This document shows positions 9,233 to 17,366 of a stretch of DNA of 64,000 nucleotides, one piece after another. The position numbers were made by a program, and so were the translations under genes. The notes under the pieces were generated by a model. The model did no database searches. It saw only the letters and a program-made list of their open reading frames with translations, and was not told where the DNA came from. How positions within the stretch are numbered: the first letter of the stretch is position 1; every line of letters starts with the position of its first letter. Source of the DNA: Pycnococcus provasolii. Its lineage: Eukaryota > Chlorophyta > Pseudoscourfieldiophyceae > Pseudoscourfieldiales. The stretch lies in NCBI GenBank assembly GCA_049487715.1, contig CP150563.1:640395-704394 (forward strand). The letters run 5' to 3'.

Positions 9233-10279
9233 ATGGCCGCCTCCGCCACGTCGCGCAAGCCCCCTGTCGTCGTCGTGCGCGACGCCGATGACGACTTCGC
9301 ATCCCTGCTGGATGAGGCTCTGGATGCTACGCCGAAGGCGGCTGAGGCTTCTGCGCCTTCTCCTCCCCCCGGACCCGGAGCGGGCTCTTTGGGGCTCCTT
9401 CCCCCCCAAATCTTGCACAACATTCTCAGGCGCCTGAGCGCGTCAGACATATGCGCTATGACGTGCACGTGCCACGCGATGCGCATCGCGAGTGAGGACG
9501 AGGAGATCTGGTGCGCACTTGTGTCGCACCGGTGGGGGCACAAACAAAACGGGGGACAGGATGCGGCAGCCGCGGCGGCGGAAGCGGCGGAGGCGTTAGA
9601 CTTTGAGGAACTCGACGACGAGGTGGAACGGACGCCTGCCAGTGCAAGCAGCAGCGCGAAGAGACGGCGAATGTCAGACGCAGGAACGTCGTCACACCAC
9701 CCGTCAGGTTCAGGGTCAGCAAATGTGAAGATGAAGTCGTCGCGGTGGAGAAATCTATACAAACACCGTGACGCTAAAGACTGTGCAAGCGTCACGGACA
9801 GTTTTTCAGGCTTGCCACCTGAAATCATCGAGCAGACGAAAGACTTGGTTGCCGCTTGGCGGTCGGACTGTCCCGTGCCACCAGCAGCCTCAGGTTGTAC
9901 AAAGAGACCAGGCGCGGGAGCAGGAGCGCAAGACGCGGGAGCTGGCGCGGGCGGTGTTCCGGGCGGAACGCTGAAGGAGCGCATCCTGCGCTGGCGACGG
10001 GAGCACGGATTCATAAACGTCGTTGACGAACGCGGTGCTCACACTTGCACGCCAAGCTGCAAATTTGTGGCTATGCACACTCGTCCAGGCGACGCGGTTT
10101 CGTTTCTGTGCACGTCTACCGGAAAACTTCACCTATGTGGAGAATCGCGCTGCGACGCTCTCGTGTTTGACGAAACGAGCCACGAGATGATATGTCCGCT
10201 CACAGGCTTTTGCACGCCGTTAATATTCCGACGCGGCGGTGCAGACGACGACGCCGAGGAGGAGGTTGAGTTCCTCTGA
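9233..10279 (+). CDS. F-box protein with C-terminal Cys-rich domain, SKIP31-like
   Basis: The 348-residue product has an F-box at about 53-97 (LLPPQILHNILRRLSAS, ICAMTCTCHAMR and a DEEIWCALVSHRW end), expected to bind SKP1 in an SCF ubiquitin ligase. A Ser- and Gly-rich linker follows. The C-terminal ~100 residues contain HTCTPSCKF, VSFLCTSTGKLHLCG, RCDALVF and MICPLTGFC, a spaced Cys/His set that could bind zinc. The order (F-box, then a GKLHLC ... C ... CPLTGFC module) resembles plant SKIP31. The ATG at 9233 is in a strong gccATGG context. The linker before the C-terminal domain is rich in alternating Gly/Ala. The gene is 44 bp from its convergent neighbour, and a TGTAA lies at 10288-10292. 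Confidence 0.72.
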   Translation: MAASATSRKPPVVVVRDADDDFASLLDEALDATPKAAEASAPSPPPGPGAGSLGLLPPQILHNILRRLSASDICAMTCTCHAMRIASEDEEIWCALVSHRWGHKQNGGQDAAAAAAEAAEALDFEELDDEVERTPASASSSAKRRRMSDAGTSSHHPSGSGSANVKMKSSRWRNLYKHRDAKDCASVTDSFSGLPPEIIEQTKDLVAAWRSDCPVPPAASGCTKRPGAGAGAQDAGAGAGGVPGGTLKERILRWRREHGFINVVDERGAHTCTPSCKFVAMHTRPGDAVSFLCTSTGKLHLCGESRCDALVFDETSHEMICPLTGFCTPLIFRRGGADDDAEEEVEFL

Positions 10280-10323
10280 CCCAACTTTGTAAGTTAAAAT
10301 TTAAATTTTGTGCGGCGTTCACT

Positions 10324-10968
10324 TTACAGACAGTACGTCAGGTTGTCCTTTGCGGTAATCCTGTTTGGTTGGGTCGTGCCCTCCTTGACGATTCCGTCGA
10401 CGCGCTTGTCTGACCGTGTGCGCGTTTCCATGCCAAACTCCGCGCGGTCCCACTGCGCGTCGGTCTCGTGTCCAGGCCGATAGACGCGTCCTCCCAGCGT
10501 AGGCTGTGGCGCTTGCAGGTACTCATCGACGCGGTGTCCGAGCGGCCGCGAGTTTCCCTGCAGCACACCCGTTTTGTGCGCGTTGTTGCGGTTGTGTCCC
10601 GCCGCGCCTGGCGCTTCGTCGCAGGTGGTTGGGTTGAAGGCGTTGTACTCGTTGACTTCGTGCAGGCGCTGCGTCCTTAGTTCAGAGCACGCGGCGTTCC
10701 TCGCCTGTGCGGCGTTGAGGTTCGCGACGCGCTCAGCGTGCGGCTGAATGTCTTCGATGCTCCGTTTATGTTTCCAGGCGTTTTGCTGTTCCCACGACGA
10801 GGTGGATCCGTTGACCGGCCCTTGCTTTCGCTCTGTGGGTGCCGCGGGCGTGTTGGCGTCCGCCTTGAGGAAGTTCCAGTTTTCGTGTTCGGAGGCACGG
10901 CTGTTGACGATTCTCTTCCCCGTTGGCCTGGGCGGCATGGGGTTATTTTCGTTGACGTAGTTCGCCAT
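10324..10968 (-). CDS. Conserved-looking polar protein, unrecognised
   Basis: The 214-residue product is hydrophilic, rich in Asn, Arg, Glu and Thr, with no signal peptide, membrane segment or coiled coil. It contains short ordered-looking blocks such as HENWNFLKAD, TSSWEQQNAWKHKRS, GVLQGNSRPLGHRVDEY and DAQWDRAEFG. Such Trp- and Asn-containing blocks are reminiscent of small axonemal or microtubule-lumen proteins, but I cannot assign a family. The ATG at 10968 is in a GCCATGGCG context, supporting the start. The stop codon overlaps a TGTAA on the sense strand. It is 44 bp from the end of the F-box gene. Confidence 0.6.
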   Translation of the reverse strand: MANYVNENNPMPPRPTGKRIVNSRASEHENWNFLKADANTPAAPTERKQGPVNGSTSSWEQQNAWKHKRSIEDIQPHAERVANLNAAQARNAACSELRTQRLHEVNEYNAFNPTTCDEAPGAAGHNRNNAHKTGVLQGNSRPLGHRVDEYLQAPQPTLGGRVYRPGHETDAQWDRAEFGMETRTRSDKRVDGIVKEGTTQPNRITAKDNLTYCL

Positions 10969-12064
10969 GGCGCTTTTGTGAGTCCTCGCGTGGTATTGAG
11001 GAATACAATACCGAGTAGAATACCGAGTGCTTGTTGTTGTTGTTGTTGTTGTTGTGCGCGGTTCCGAGGAAGAGGAGGAAGGGAAGGGAGACCTTTTCCT
11101 GTTTTCCCTCCCTGCCTGACCATATGACCATGACTACAGATCCCCTTTGCTGTGACCATCTACTGTATTATCGCGCTTGCATCGCATTGGGATGCAAGGA
11201 GGAATGATGGGATGGGATGGGAGCAGGGGATGGGACTAAGGTATGCGAGCACCTGACTGAGACGAAGAAGGACCAAGAAGGACCAATAGGGACGACCGAG
11301 ACCACTTGGAGGCCGGCAACACTCAACAACAACTCAAAGGCGGGAGCCTTGGAGCGTCACCTCGGAGGACGGCGTTGATACCAGTTGATGGTGATCGCTC
11401 GAGCTCGAGCTCGAGGAGTCGAGGGAAGGGGGAAGGGGGGAGGCTTTGCCCTGCCCTACTATTTCCTACCCGGCCCAAGGTGCCCAGTTGCCCTGCGGCC
11501 CCTGCCCGGCCTCCCTGCGCTTGCACTGCACGGCGTGTTACATACTCCTGGCTGCCTGGCCGGCCTGGCCGGCCTGGGTAAGGCTCACCTTAACGCGCGG
11601 GTACATGGGATGGTCAGCAAGCTCCGGAAGGCGGAAGCAAGCCTCTCGAAGTGCGAAGTGCGAGAAGTGTGTGTTGCCCCCCTGGCTGCCTGGGGCGGCA
11701 GGCCTCGACGTCCCGTTCCTCCTCGCCCGCCCGCCACTTCCCTGACGAGGCCGTTCACTGGAAAACTCAGGCATCAGAAGTCCGACTCTGCTGCGCCGCC
11801 TGGGAGGTAAAGGGAGCCGTATAGGTACGACGTGTGGATCCCCATCCTCCCCCCATCTGCACAGAGCCATACAGTAGACCAAGGGTGGTGTGCTTGTTGT
11901 TCTGCGCCTCGCCTTGCTCGCCTTGCCCCCTCCCTCCTCCCTCCTCCCTCCTCTTCGTCTGTCTTCCTTCTCGCTCTCCGCCATTCCTTCTCGCCCTTGG
12001 GAGGTGCAGACCTGGCCAGAGTGCCCTTCTCCCACTCCAGGCTTCACGCGAAGAAAAGAAAAAC
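10969..12064. other. Divergent intergenic region with simple repeats, no gene recognised
   Basis: A (TTG)n run lies at about 11032-11055, a purine-rich GGGAAGG block at 11060-11092 (upstream of the minus-strand gene) and a strongly pyrimidine-rich CCTCCCTC block at 11925-11960 (upstream of the plus-strand gene). Frames between 11306 and 11810 are GC-rich and low-complexity with no domain features. Confidence 0.5.
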
Positions 12065-13373
12065 ATGGCGGACTCCTTGGTGGAAGTGCTCGCCGGAGAC
12101 ATGAACGTCGAGAGCGAACTCGACGCAATCACAGAGGTACGTGCACACCTTGTTGTTTCTCTGACTCGTTTCGTTTTGCTCAGCTCACTCAAACCCTCCT
12201 TGAACTTCACTTTCTCGCAAAACTCTTCACCTGGCTGGCCGCTTACGAACTGCAGTCAAGCGGAGACAGCCCAGAGCCGTTCTACTGGGACAGCACTGTC
12301 GCCATGCGCTCGGCGACCAGGATAGCCGTCCAGTCAGCGCAGGGGGCTGTTATAGCCGTGTTCAACACTCACAGCTTGTTAGTCGCAGGAGTCGCGTGCG
12401 TGTCCGTCTTGATCACGTCGTCGGCACAGCTTGACATACAGCTGGACACATATCTCCGAGCGCTATTGTTAGGCGCCGTGTGGCCCATCGTGAACACCAT
12501 CAAAATGAGCTATACGAGACGCGAGAAGGCACTCAAGGCTCTCGCAAGCTTGAAGGCTAGCTGCTTCGGCATCTACCTATGCTGGCGCGACTTCTCCGCT
12601 AGACAGGACGCGCTACCACTGTGCCGTAGAAAGCTTCTTGGGTTCATGTACAGCGCAAAGCACTTCCTCAAGGAGACTGATGGCTTGAAGCGCCTAGACC
12701 ACCTGGCTGACGTGTACCGTTTCGCGAACGACATATCCTTACTGAACTACGAGATGGGAAAGTCGGCGGACGGCAAGCAACTTCCTCCGGTCGCCGGCGG
12801 GTTTCACGAAGCCTCGCGAACAGGGCCGTTGGGTGCGGGCATCATAAGCCGCAATAACCAGTACATCCGCTTCCTCGTGCGCGACTTTGAGTTGATGCGC
12901 ATGTTCCGAGACTATCGGACACCCCAAGGTTTGCGGTACATGTCGAGCCTTCTGCTTCACTTTGTCGTCGTGCTTCTCGGCCCGTTCTACAACACAACGT
13001 GCTCTGCGGACAGAAAACAACACGGATGCCTCACGGCGTATTTCATGTGCATGATCTTCTCTACCGTTGTGTTCTTGCTGTACCACGTGCAGCAGGACCT
13101 CGAGAACAGCTACGACGGCGAGGGCCTGGACGACGTGCGCCTTGAGCTGACGGAGAAGGAGCTCATCACGCTGACCTTCAACACGCCGCCGGGCATGGAA
13201 CATACGCTAAGTTCGAACAAGGTACGTCGGTGAGGTGAGATGCATGTAGATGATGCGAGGTAGATAAATGTGATTCGCATTTTTGTCTGCAGCAGTGTAA
13301 CCTGAGTGCTTACAACACAACACGATGTGGCATTCTCCCCAAATTGCAGGTGAAAGGACGCGCTTGGAGTTGA
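12065..13373 (+). CDS. Bestrophin-like membrane protein, three exons
   Basis: Exons are 12065-12136, 12184-13221 and 13350-13373. The introns (47 and 128 nt) start GTACGT/GTACGT and end CAG, and both lie between codons. The last exon encodes only VKGRAWS and the stop. The 377-residue product begins MADSLVEVLAGDM and has hydrophobic segments around the VAGVACVSVLI region, the ALLLGAVWPIVNTIK region and two near the C-terminus (LLLHFVVVLLGPF, CMIFSTVVFLLY). The block YTRREKALKALASLKAS after the second segment resembles the RREKAL-x-x-LA-x-LK motif of algal proteins annotated as bestrophin-family anion channels. That assignment is from motif memory and is tentative. Membrane localisation is more secure than the channel function. 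Confidence 0.6.
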
Positions 13374-13587
13374 CACGCCCGACAAAAAAAATTGGCTGTG
13401 CCACATGTGAAGTATATTGAGTTCCCTTTTTTTTTCTTATGATGAACATTTTATCAATTGTAAAAGTGAGTGAGTGAGTGGATAGATAGATACATGTTGT
13501 GCGTAGTGGGGCGACCACTACTCTTGTGTTGGAGAGCATTACGTGTCCGTAGACGTCTGATAGATCGACATGCATACACACACGCAA

Positions 13588-13618
<31 letters not shown>

Positions 13619-13725
13619 AAAATTCAAAAATCTGTGGAAGAGATGACACATTTGGAAGAAACAAAGAAAAAAGTTTGTTTATAATTCTGAATCCATCAAT
13701 CGGATCGTGCTAATAAGCTGAGAAG
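13374..13725. other. Convergent AT-richer intergenic region with microsatellites
   Basis: A (GACA)n run lies at about 13584-13611 and a GAGT/GATA run at 13465-13490. No coding frame is convincing. This separates the 3' ends of the bestrophin-like and EXECUTER-like genes. Confidence 0.5.
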
Positions 13726-13738
13726 TCAGCTTAGCACG
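13706..13738. repeat. Hairpin containing the stop codon of the EXECUTER-like gene
   Basis: On the minus strand CGTGCTAAGCTGA, then CTTC, then TCAGCTTATTAGCACG can fold into a 13-bp stem with a 3-base bulge. The TGA in the left arm is the stop codon of the EXECUTER-like gene. This is a second case, besides 281-323, of a hairpin at a stop codon in this window. Confidence 0.6.
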
Positions 13739-15837
13739 AGCCGATTGAACAAAATAAGGAAACGACGCTCACCAGGAACGGCCCAGACGAATCCAAGCTC
13801 CGCACCTCCAGTCAGAGATCCACCCTTACCGTCAAGCTCGAGAAGTTCGCCTGGAACCCAAGAAGGGGAGCGGAATCCGTTTCCAGCAATCCGCCCCTCG
13901 CCGGCGTACCTTGCAACCACACCAAGCTCTCGTGGGTACATGTGATCAGCCTCAAGTCGCTTGGAACGTCCCACCTTGGCACGGAAACTCAGTTCGCCAG
14001 CTGGCACGTTCGGGTCGCCAACCACCTTCCTAGCAACAACCATATCCTCGTTGTCCATCGTTGTGCGATACACCTCGAGAGCCTCCGGACCATGTGGTCC
14101 AAACGATCCGACGAACATGCCCGTGAGCGAGTCGGTGTTGCTCGGCTCGAGCTGTTTTGTCAGCCGCACGAGCTGAGCACTGTCTGCCAAGCTTGGAAGT
14201 ACTGGTGCTGCACCAGCCGTGGGGATCATGATTTCAAATGCATCGCACTGAGATGACGTGCTCTCCTCGAGCGTTGCGGGCAGCCGCGACAAACCAAGCT
14301 CTCTTGCTGACCATCCATGCTCAGGTTCTTCACTTCCACGCGGCGATCCGCGATATGCCTGCCGCATCCAAAGCTCCGTCGCATCCATCAGTACACCATC
14401 ATCATCCATTCCGACGTCATCGTCGTCATCCTCATCGTCGTCTTCGTTGTACTCGCCGTGCACAACAACGCGAGATGATCCTGCATCCATGGCTCCATGC
14501 AAAAGAACGGCTGACGCGGCGTCCATGCGATGGTGGTGATTGTGTCGGAGATCGTCTTCGTCTTCGTCGTCGTCGTCGTCGTCTGTAGAAGCAATGCCAA
14601 GGCTGCCCCCTTCTTCATCGTCGCCGCCATCGCTGTCGTCGTCGTCGTCGTCGCGGGGCGCGCGCATGCGCATCACTTCGAGGTCGTCGTCGTCGTCCTC
14701 CTCCTCGTCGTCGTCGTCGTAGTCAAAGGGAGGTATCATGTCGAAGCAGATGCGTACGTCCATCTTCTCACCCTCACCCTCAAGCTCGACACTTGCGGTG
14801 CGCACGCGAACATCCTCGCCAACGCCAACCGCAATCTCAAGAGGTATGCCGAGTACAAACGGTGCCGCCTCCACGGTTCCGTCCGCGCAACGGCGCACGT
14901 GAACTTCAAACACCGGAACGCCGGGTGCACCTCGTTTTCCCAGAGGCACGCGAGGGACTGGCGTTACGTGTACGTTGGGTCCACCCGCGAGGTCCACCCT
15001 GCTGAAAGACCGCGCGACGAGCCGACCACCCTCGCGGTCGACGCGTATGAGCTGCCCGTTCGTTCCACCTCCTCGCAGTGCCCACCAACCACGCATCCAG
15101 AGCGCCGCCGTGTCGTGCAGTTGCGCGGCGGTCGCGTACTCCTCGTGGCTGATGGCGTCGTCGAGTTGGCGCGACAGTTTGCAGAGTGGCGCGGACAGCG
15201 CGACTCGTTCTTTCCGTCGTTTCAGCACGGCGGCTGCGTCAAAGTCCTCCCTTCGCACGCACTTGGCGATAGCCTCGTCGAGGTTGTTGACGATGCGCTC
15301 CCTTCGGTCTTCGTCGTCGAGTGTGGACGCCCACGTCGAGGACGGCGAAGGTGCGTCGTGGGAGTGTGACGACGACGTGGACACAGTTGGCTCGTCGTCC
15401 ATTGTGGGATGCTGCTGCTGCTGCTGGGACGCGTTTAGTGCCGCTGCTGCTGCTGGTGGTGGCGGTGGTGGTGGTGGTGGTGGTGGCGGTGGTGGGAAGT
15501 TGCTGGTGCTGCTGCTGCTGGTATTATTATTGTTGTTGGAGTTGCTGCTGCCATTGTTATTATCGCTTGAGTTGTTGTTGTTGTTGTTGTTGTTGTCTCG
15601 CTGCTGCTGCTGCTGCTTCATTTGCCTTTGCCTGAGCGCCTTTGCCTGTTTTTCTCTCTCCGCTGCTGCCCTGGTGGCGGCCGCCTGCGACGCCGCCCTG
15701 GACGCGGGCGAGTCTCCCCACGGTCCGACGGAGCACCTGACCTTCGAGGTCTGACGACGAGCACGGTTGCTTGAGATAGAGGACCTGGAGCTGGGGAGGA
15801 CCCCCATGTGGCGAGACGAGGACGCCATATGCGCCAT
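13726..15837 (-). CDS. EXECUTER-like plastid protein (UVR and DUF3506 domains)
   Basis: EXECUTER proteins are thylakoid-associated and mediate singlet-oxygen signalling from plastid to nucleus. The 703-residue product starts with a Ser/Arg-rich transit-like region (1-45). Long Asn, Ser and Pro runs follow (about 80-130). Two UVR-type helical hairpins come next (181-215, NNLDEAIAKCVRREDFDAAA; 220-245, LDDAISHEEYATAAQLHD). From residue 249 it matches the EXECUTER C-terminal domain (GWWALR, GQLIRVDREGGRLVARSFS, FEVHVRR and a YPRELGVVARYAGEGRIA-type end). Large acidic Asp/Glu inserts interrupt that domain (about 375-490), coded by (GTC)n-type repeats. The ATG at 15837 lies in a gccATGG-like context. 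Family confidence is good; the inserts are unusual. Confidence 0.85.
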   Translation of the reverse strand: MAHMASSSRHMGVLPSSRSSISSNRARRQTSKVRCSVGPWGDSPASRAASQAAATRAAAEREKQAKALRQRQMKQQQQQRDNNNNNNNNSSDNNNGSSNSNNNNNTSSSSTSNFPPPPPPPPPPPPPPAAAAALNASQQQQQHPTMDDEPTVSTSSSHSHDAPSPSSTWASTLDDEDRRERIVNNLDEAIAKCVRREDFDAAAVLKRRKERVALSAPLCKLSRQLDDAISHEEYATAAQLHDTAALWMRGWWALRGGGTNGQLIRVDREGGRLVARSFSRVDLAGGPNVHVTPVPRVPLGKRGAPGVPVFEVHVRRCADGTVEAAPFVLGIPLEIAVGVGEDVRVRTASVELEGEGEKMDVRICFDMIPPFDYDDDDEEEDDDDDLEVMRMRAPRDDDDDDSDGGDDEEGGSLGIASTDDDDDDEDEDDLRHNHHHRMDAASAVLLHGAMDAGSSRVVVHGEYNEDDDEDDDDDVGMDDDGVLMDATELWMRQAYRGSPRGSEEPEHGWSARELGLSRLPATLEESTSSQCDAFEIMIPTAGAAPVLPSLADSAQLVRLTKQLEPSNTDSLTGMFVGSFGPHGPEALEVYRTTMDNEDMVVARKVVGDPNVPAGELSFRAKVGRSKRLEADHMYPRELGVVARYAGEGRIAGNGFRSPSWVPGELLELDGKGGSLTGGAELGFVWAVPGERRFLILFNRLVLS

Positions 15838-16521
15838 TGGAGGGGACGAGGTACTTTATTGGCTGGCACTGCGCGCACCCTGGCCTGGGAGGAGGCCCCC
15901 CGGGCCCGGGGGGCTGGGGTTCCCCCAAACGAAGAGGCGGCACATAGGCGTGGGAGGACCCGAGAGGGGGGCCGGAAACCACACGCCCCTCCTGTCGGAC
16001 CCTCTCCCCTCTCCCCTCTCGCCTCTTCCCCCGACGGCCCTCTCCCCTCTTCTCGTCCCCGGACAGCCGGATAACATCCGACTCTGCCTTCCCTCTCGGA
16101 GAGTCAGGGCGTCGGCCCTTTGATGTCAGAATCTCGCTCCTCACCACGAAATCCTCGATTCCTGAGCCAAAAACACGTCCTAAAAAGTAAAAAGCACAAC
16201 AACCAACAACGGGCTGATGTGACTGGGATTTCTCTCCTCTCTCGCCCTCCCTCTCCTTCTCAGTTCTCATTCTCACCTCTCCCTCTCCTTCTCCTTCTTC
16301 TCCTCTCCTGCTGATGGAGTCTGGCTGGGTCTGGCTGGGGCTCTGGGCGATCTCCCTCGTTTTCCACCTTTGCATGGTATCATTACCCGTCCAACAGCGG
16401 TACCCCGTCTCCTGTGTCCTGCCCCGCCCCCTCCTCCTCCTCCTTCCCCATTCTCCGCCATACCTTCCATTTCTTTCTGCCCTTCTGCGCCGCGCCAAAT
16501 AACTCCGCGCCAAATACCGGC
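15838..16521. promoter_or_regulatory. Divergent intergenic region with pyrimidine tracts
   Basis: Bases 15996-16060 and 16230-16315 are strongly pyrimidine-rich on the + strand, the sense strand of selenoprotein S. No coding frame with domain features is present. Confidence 0.5.
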
Positions 16522-17061
16522 ATGACGGACGCCGTCACGCAGTCCATAGGCGTGATATGGGGCTTTCTCGAGACGTACGGGTGGCCGCTCCTCTTGCTAG
16601 TCCTTCTAGCCAGCTACCTGTCGTCCTTCGTCTCGCGCGCATTGCGTGCCGACATACTCAACAACTCGGGACTCATGGGACAGAAAAATAATGCAAACAA
16701 CAACGGGAGCAGAGACCAACACATGAGACAAGCCATGCTCGCAGCGCGCGAAAGACAACAGCAGGAGGCGGAGGCGTCCGTCCTGCTCAGAAAACAAAGG
16801 GAGGCGGAACTAAGCAAACAGAGAGACAGCGACCTCGAACGAAAGGCGGAGAGATGTGGAGTCGCGCAGACATTCAAGGGTAAGGCGCAAACACCCGCGG
16901 GAGGAGGGAGCGACCGACCGGATGGGGGCGACGCTCCAAAACCAAAGCCGAAGCCGTCGTCAACAGCAACAACAAGCTCACACAGCTTGCTCAATCCGGC
17001 GCCTTCACGACCGTCGTTCCGTCCCGAAAGAAGGAGACCTGGACGCGGTGGCTGACGGTAA
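16522..17061 (+). CDS. SELENOS: Selenoprotein S (VIMP/SELENOS), Sec encoded by TGA 17053-17055
   Basis: SelS is a small ER membrane protein of the ER-associated degradation machinery. The frame from ATG 16522 encodes a short lumenal end, a membrane helix (about 14-33, in a TYGWPLLLLVLLASYL context like the animal YGWYLL), a long charged helix rich in Arg/Gln/Glu (about 55-115), the conserved FKGKA block, and a disordered Pro/Ser/Arg tail ending in a Gly-rich motif. The tail reads GGC-TGA-CGG-TAA, so a selenocysteine reading gives G-G-Sec-R-stop. Sec is then next to last, as in animal SelS (G-Sec-G-stop). A SECIS-like structure lies about 90 nt downstream. With Sec the protein is 179 residues, close to the usual ~190. 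Sequence in the helix is diverged but the layout is diagnostic. Confidence 0.85.
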
Positions 17062-17144
17062 AGGCGGGGAAGGAAGGTGCACCTACCCTATATAGGTGCT
17101 CCTAAAATATCCTTCTCCTGATAGTCAGAGAGAGTGGTGTTCCA

Positions 17145-17210
17145 CGTGACGCACGCCGCGACGAAAATCAACTTGTTCAATTCGAGAACACGTTGCGGTC
17201 GAGCCGATTC
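17145..17210 (+). promoter_or_regulatory. Candidate SECIS element (type II-like) of selenoprotein S
   Basis: The 5' quartet strand is GTGAC (17146-17150) and the 3' strand is CGAT (17205-17208), matching the UGAN/NGAU non-Watson-Crick core. Helix II is formed by 17151-17163 with 17191-17204: nine consecutive pairs at the top (GCCGCGACG with CGTTGCGGT, two of them G-U), and below them three pairs with one A-A mismatch and one bulge. Unpaired AAAA (17164-17167) follows directly, where SECIS elements have AA. A 5-bp mini-stem (17174-17178 with 17186-17190) closes the apical part. The position, just 3' of the SelS Sec codon, is as expected. Confidence 0.7.
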
Positions 17211-17366
17211 TCACGCTCTTCTTTGACATATAAAAAAAAGCTTAAAGAAAAAAAAACAACGCTCAATTTTTATTTTTTTGTATTGAAATCAGTTTTTGTT
17301 ACATCACATATGTAGTGGTACGATAGTCACGTAGTTCTTCACATCATTAGAAAGGTACACATGTTC

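Noticed and set aside
11306-11810. Overlapping GC-rich frames between 10969 and 12064
   Set aside because: Arg/Pro/Gly-rich in every frame; no start context, motif or splice pattern supports a gene.
16522-17055. Ordinary stop at TGA 17053 for the SelS gene
   Set aside because: The SelS layout, the extra codon before TAA and the SECIS-like structure downstream make selenocysteine the better reading, though not proven.
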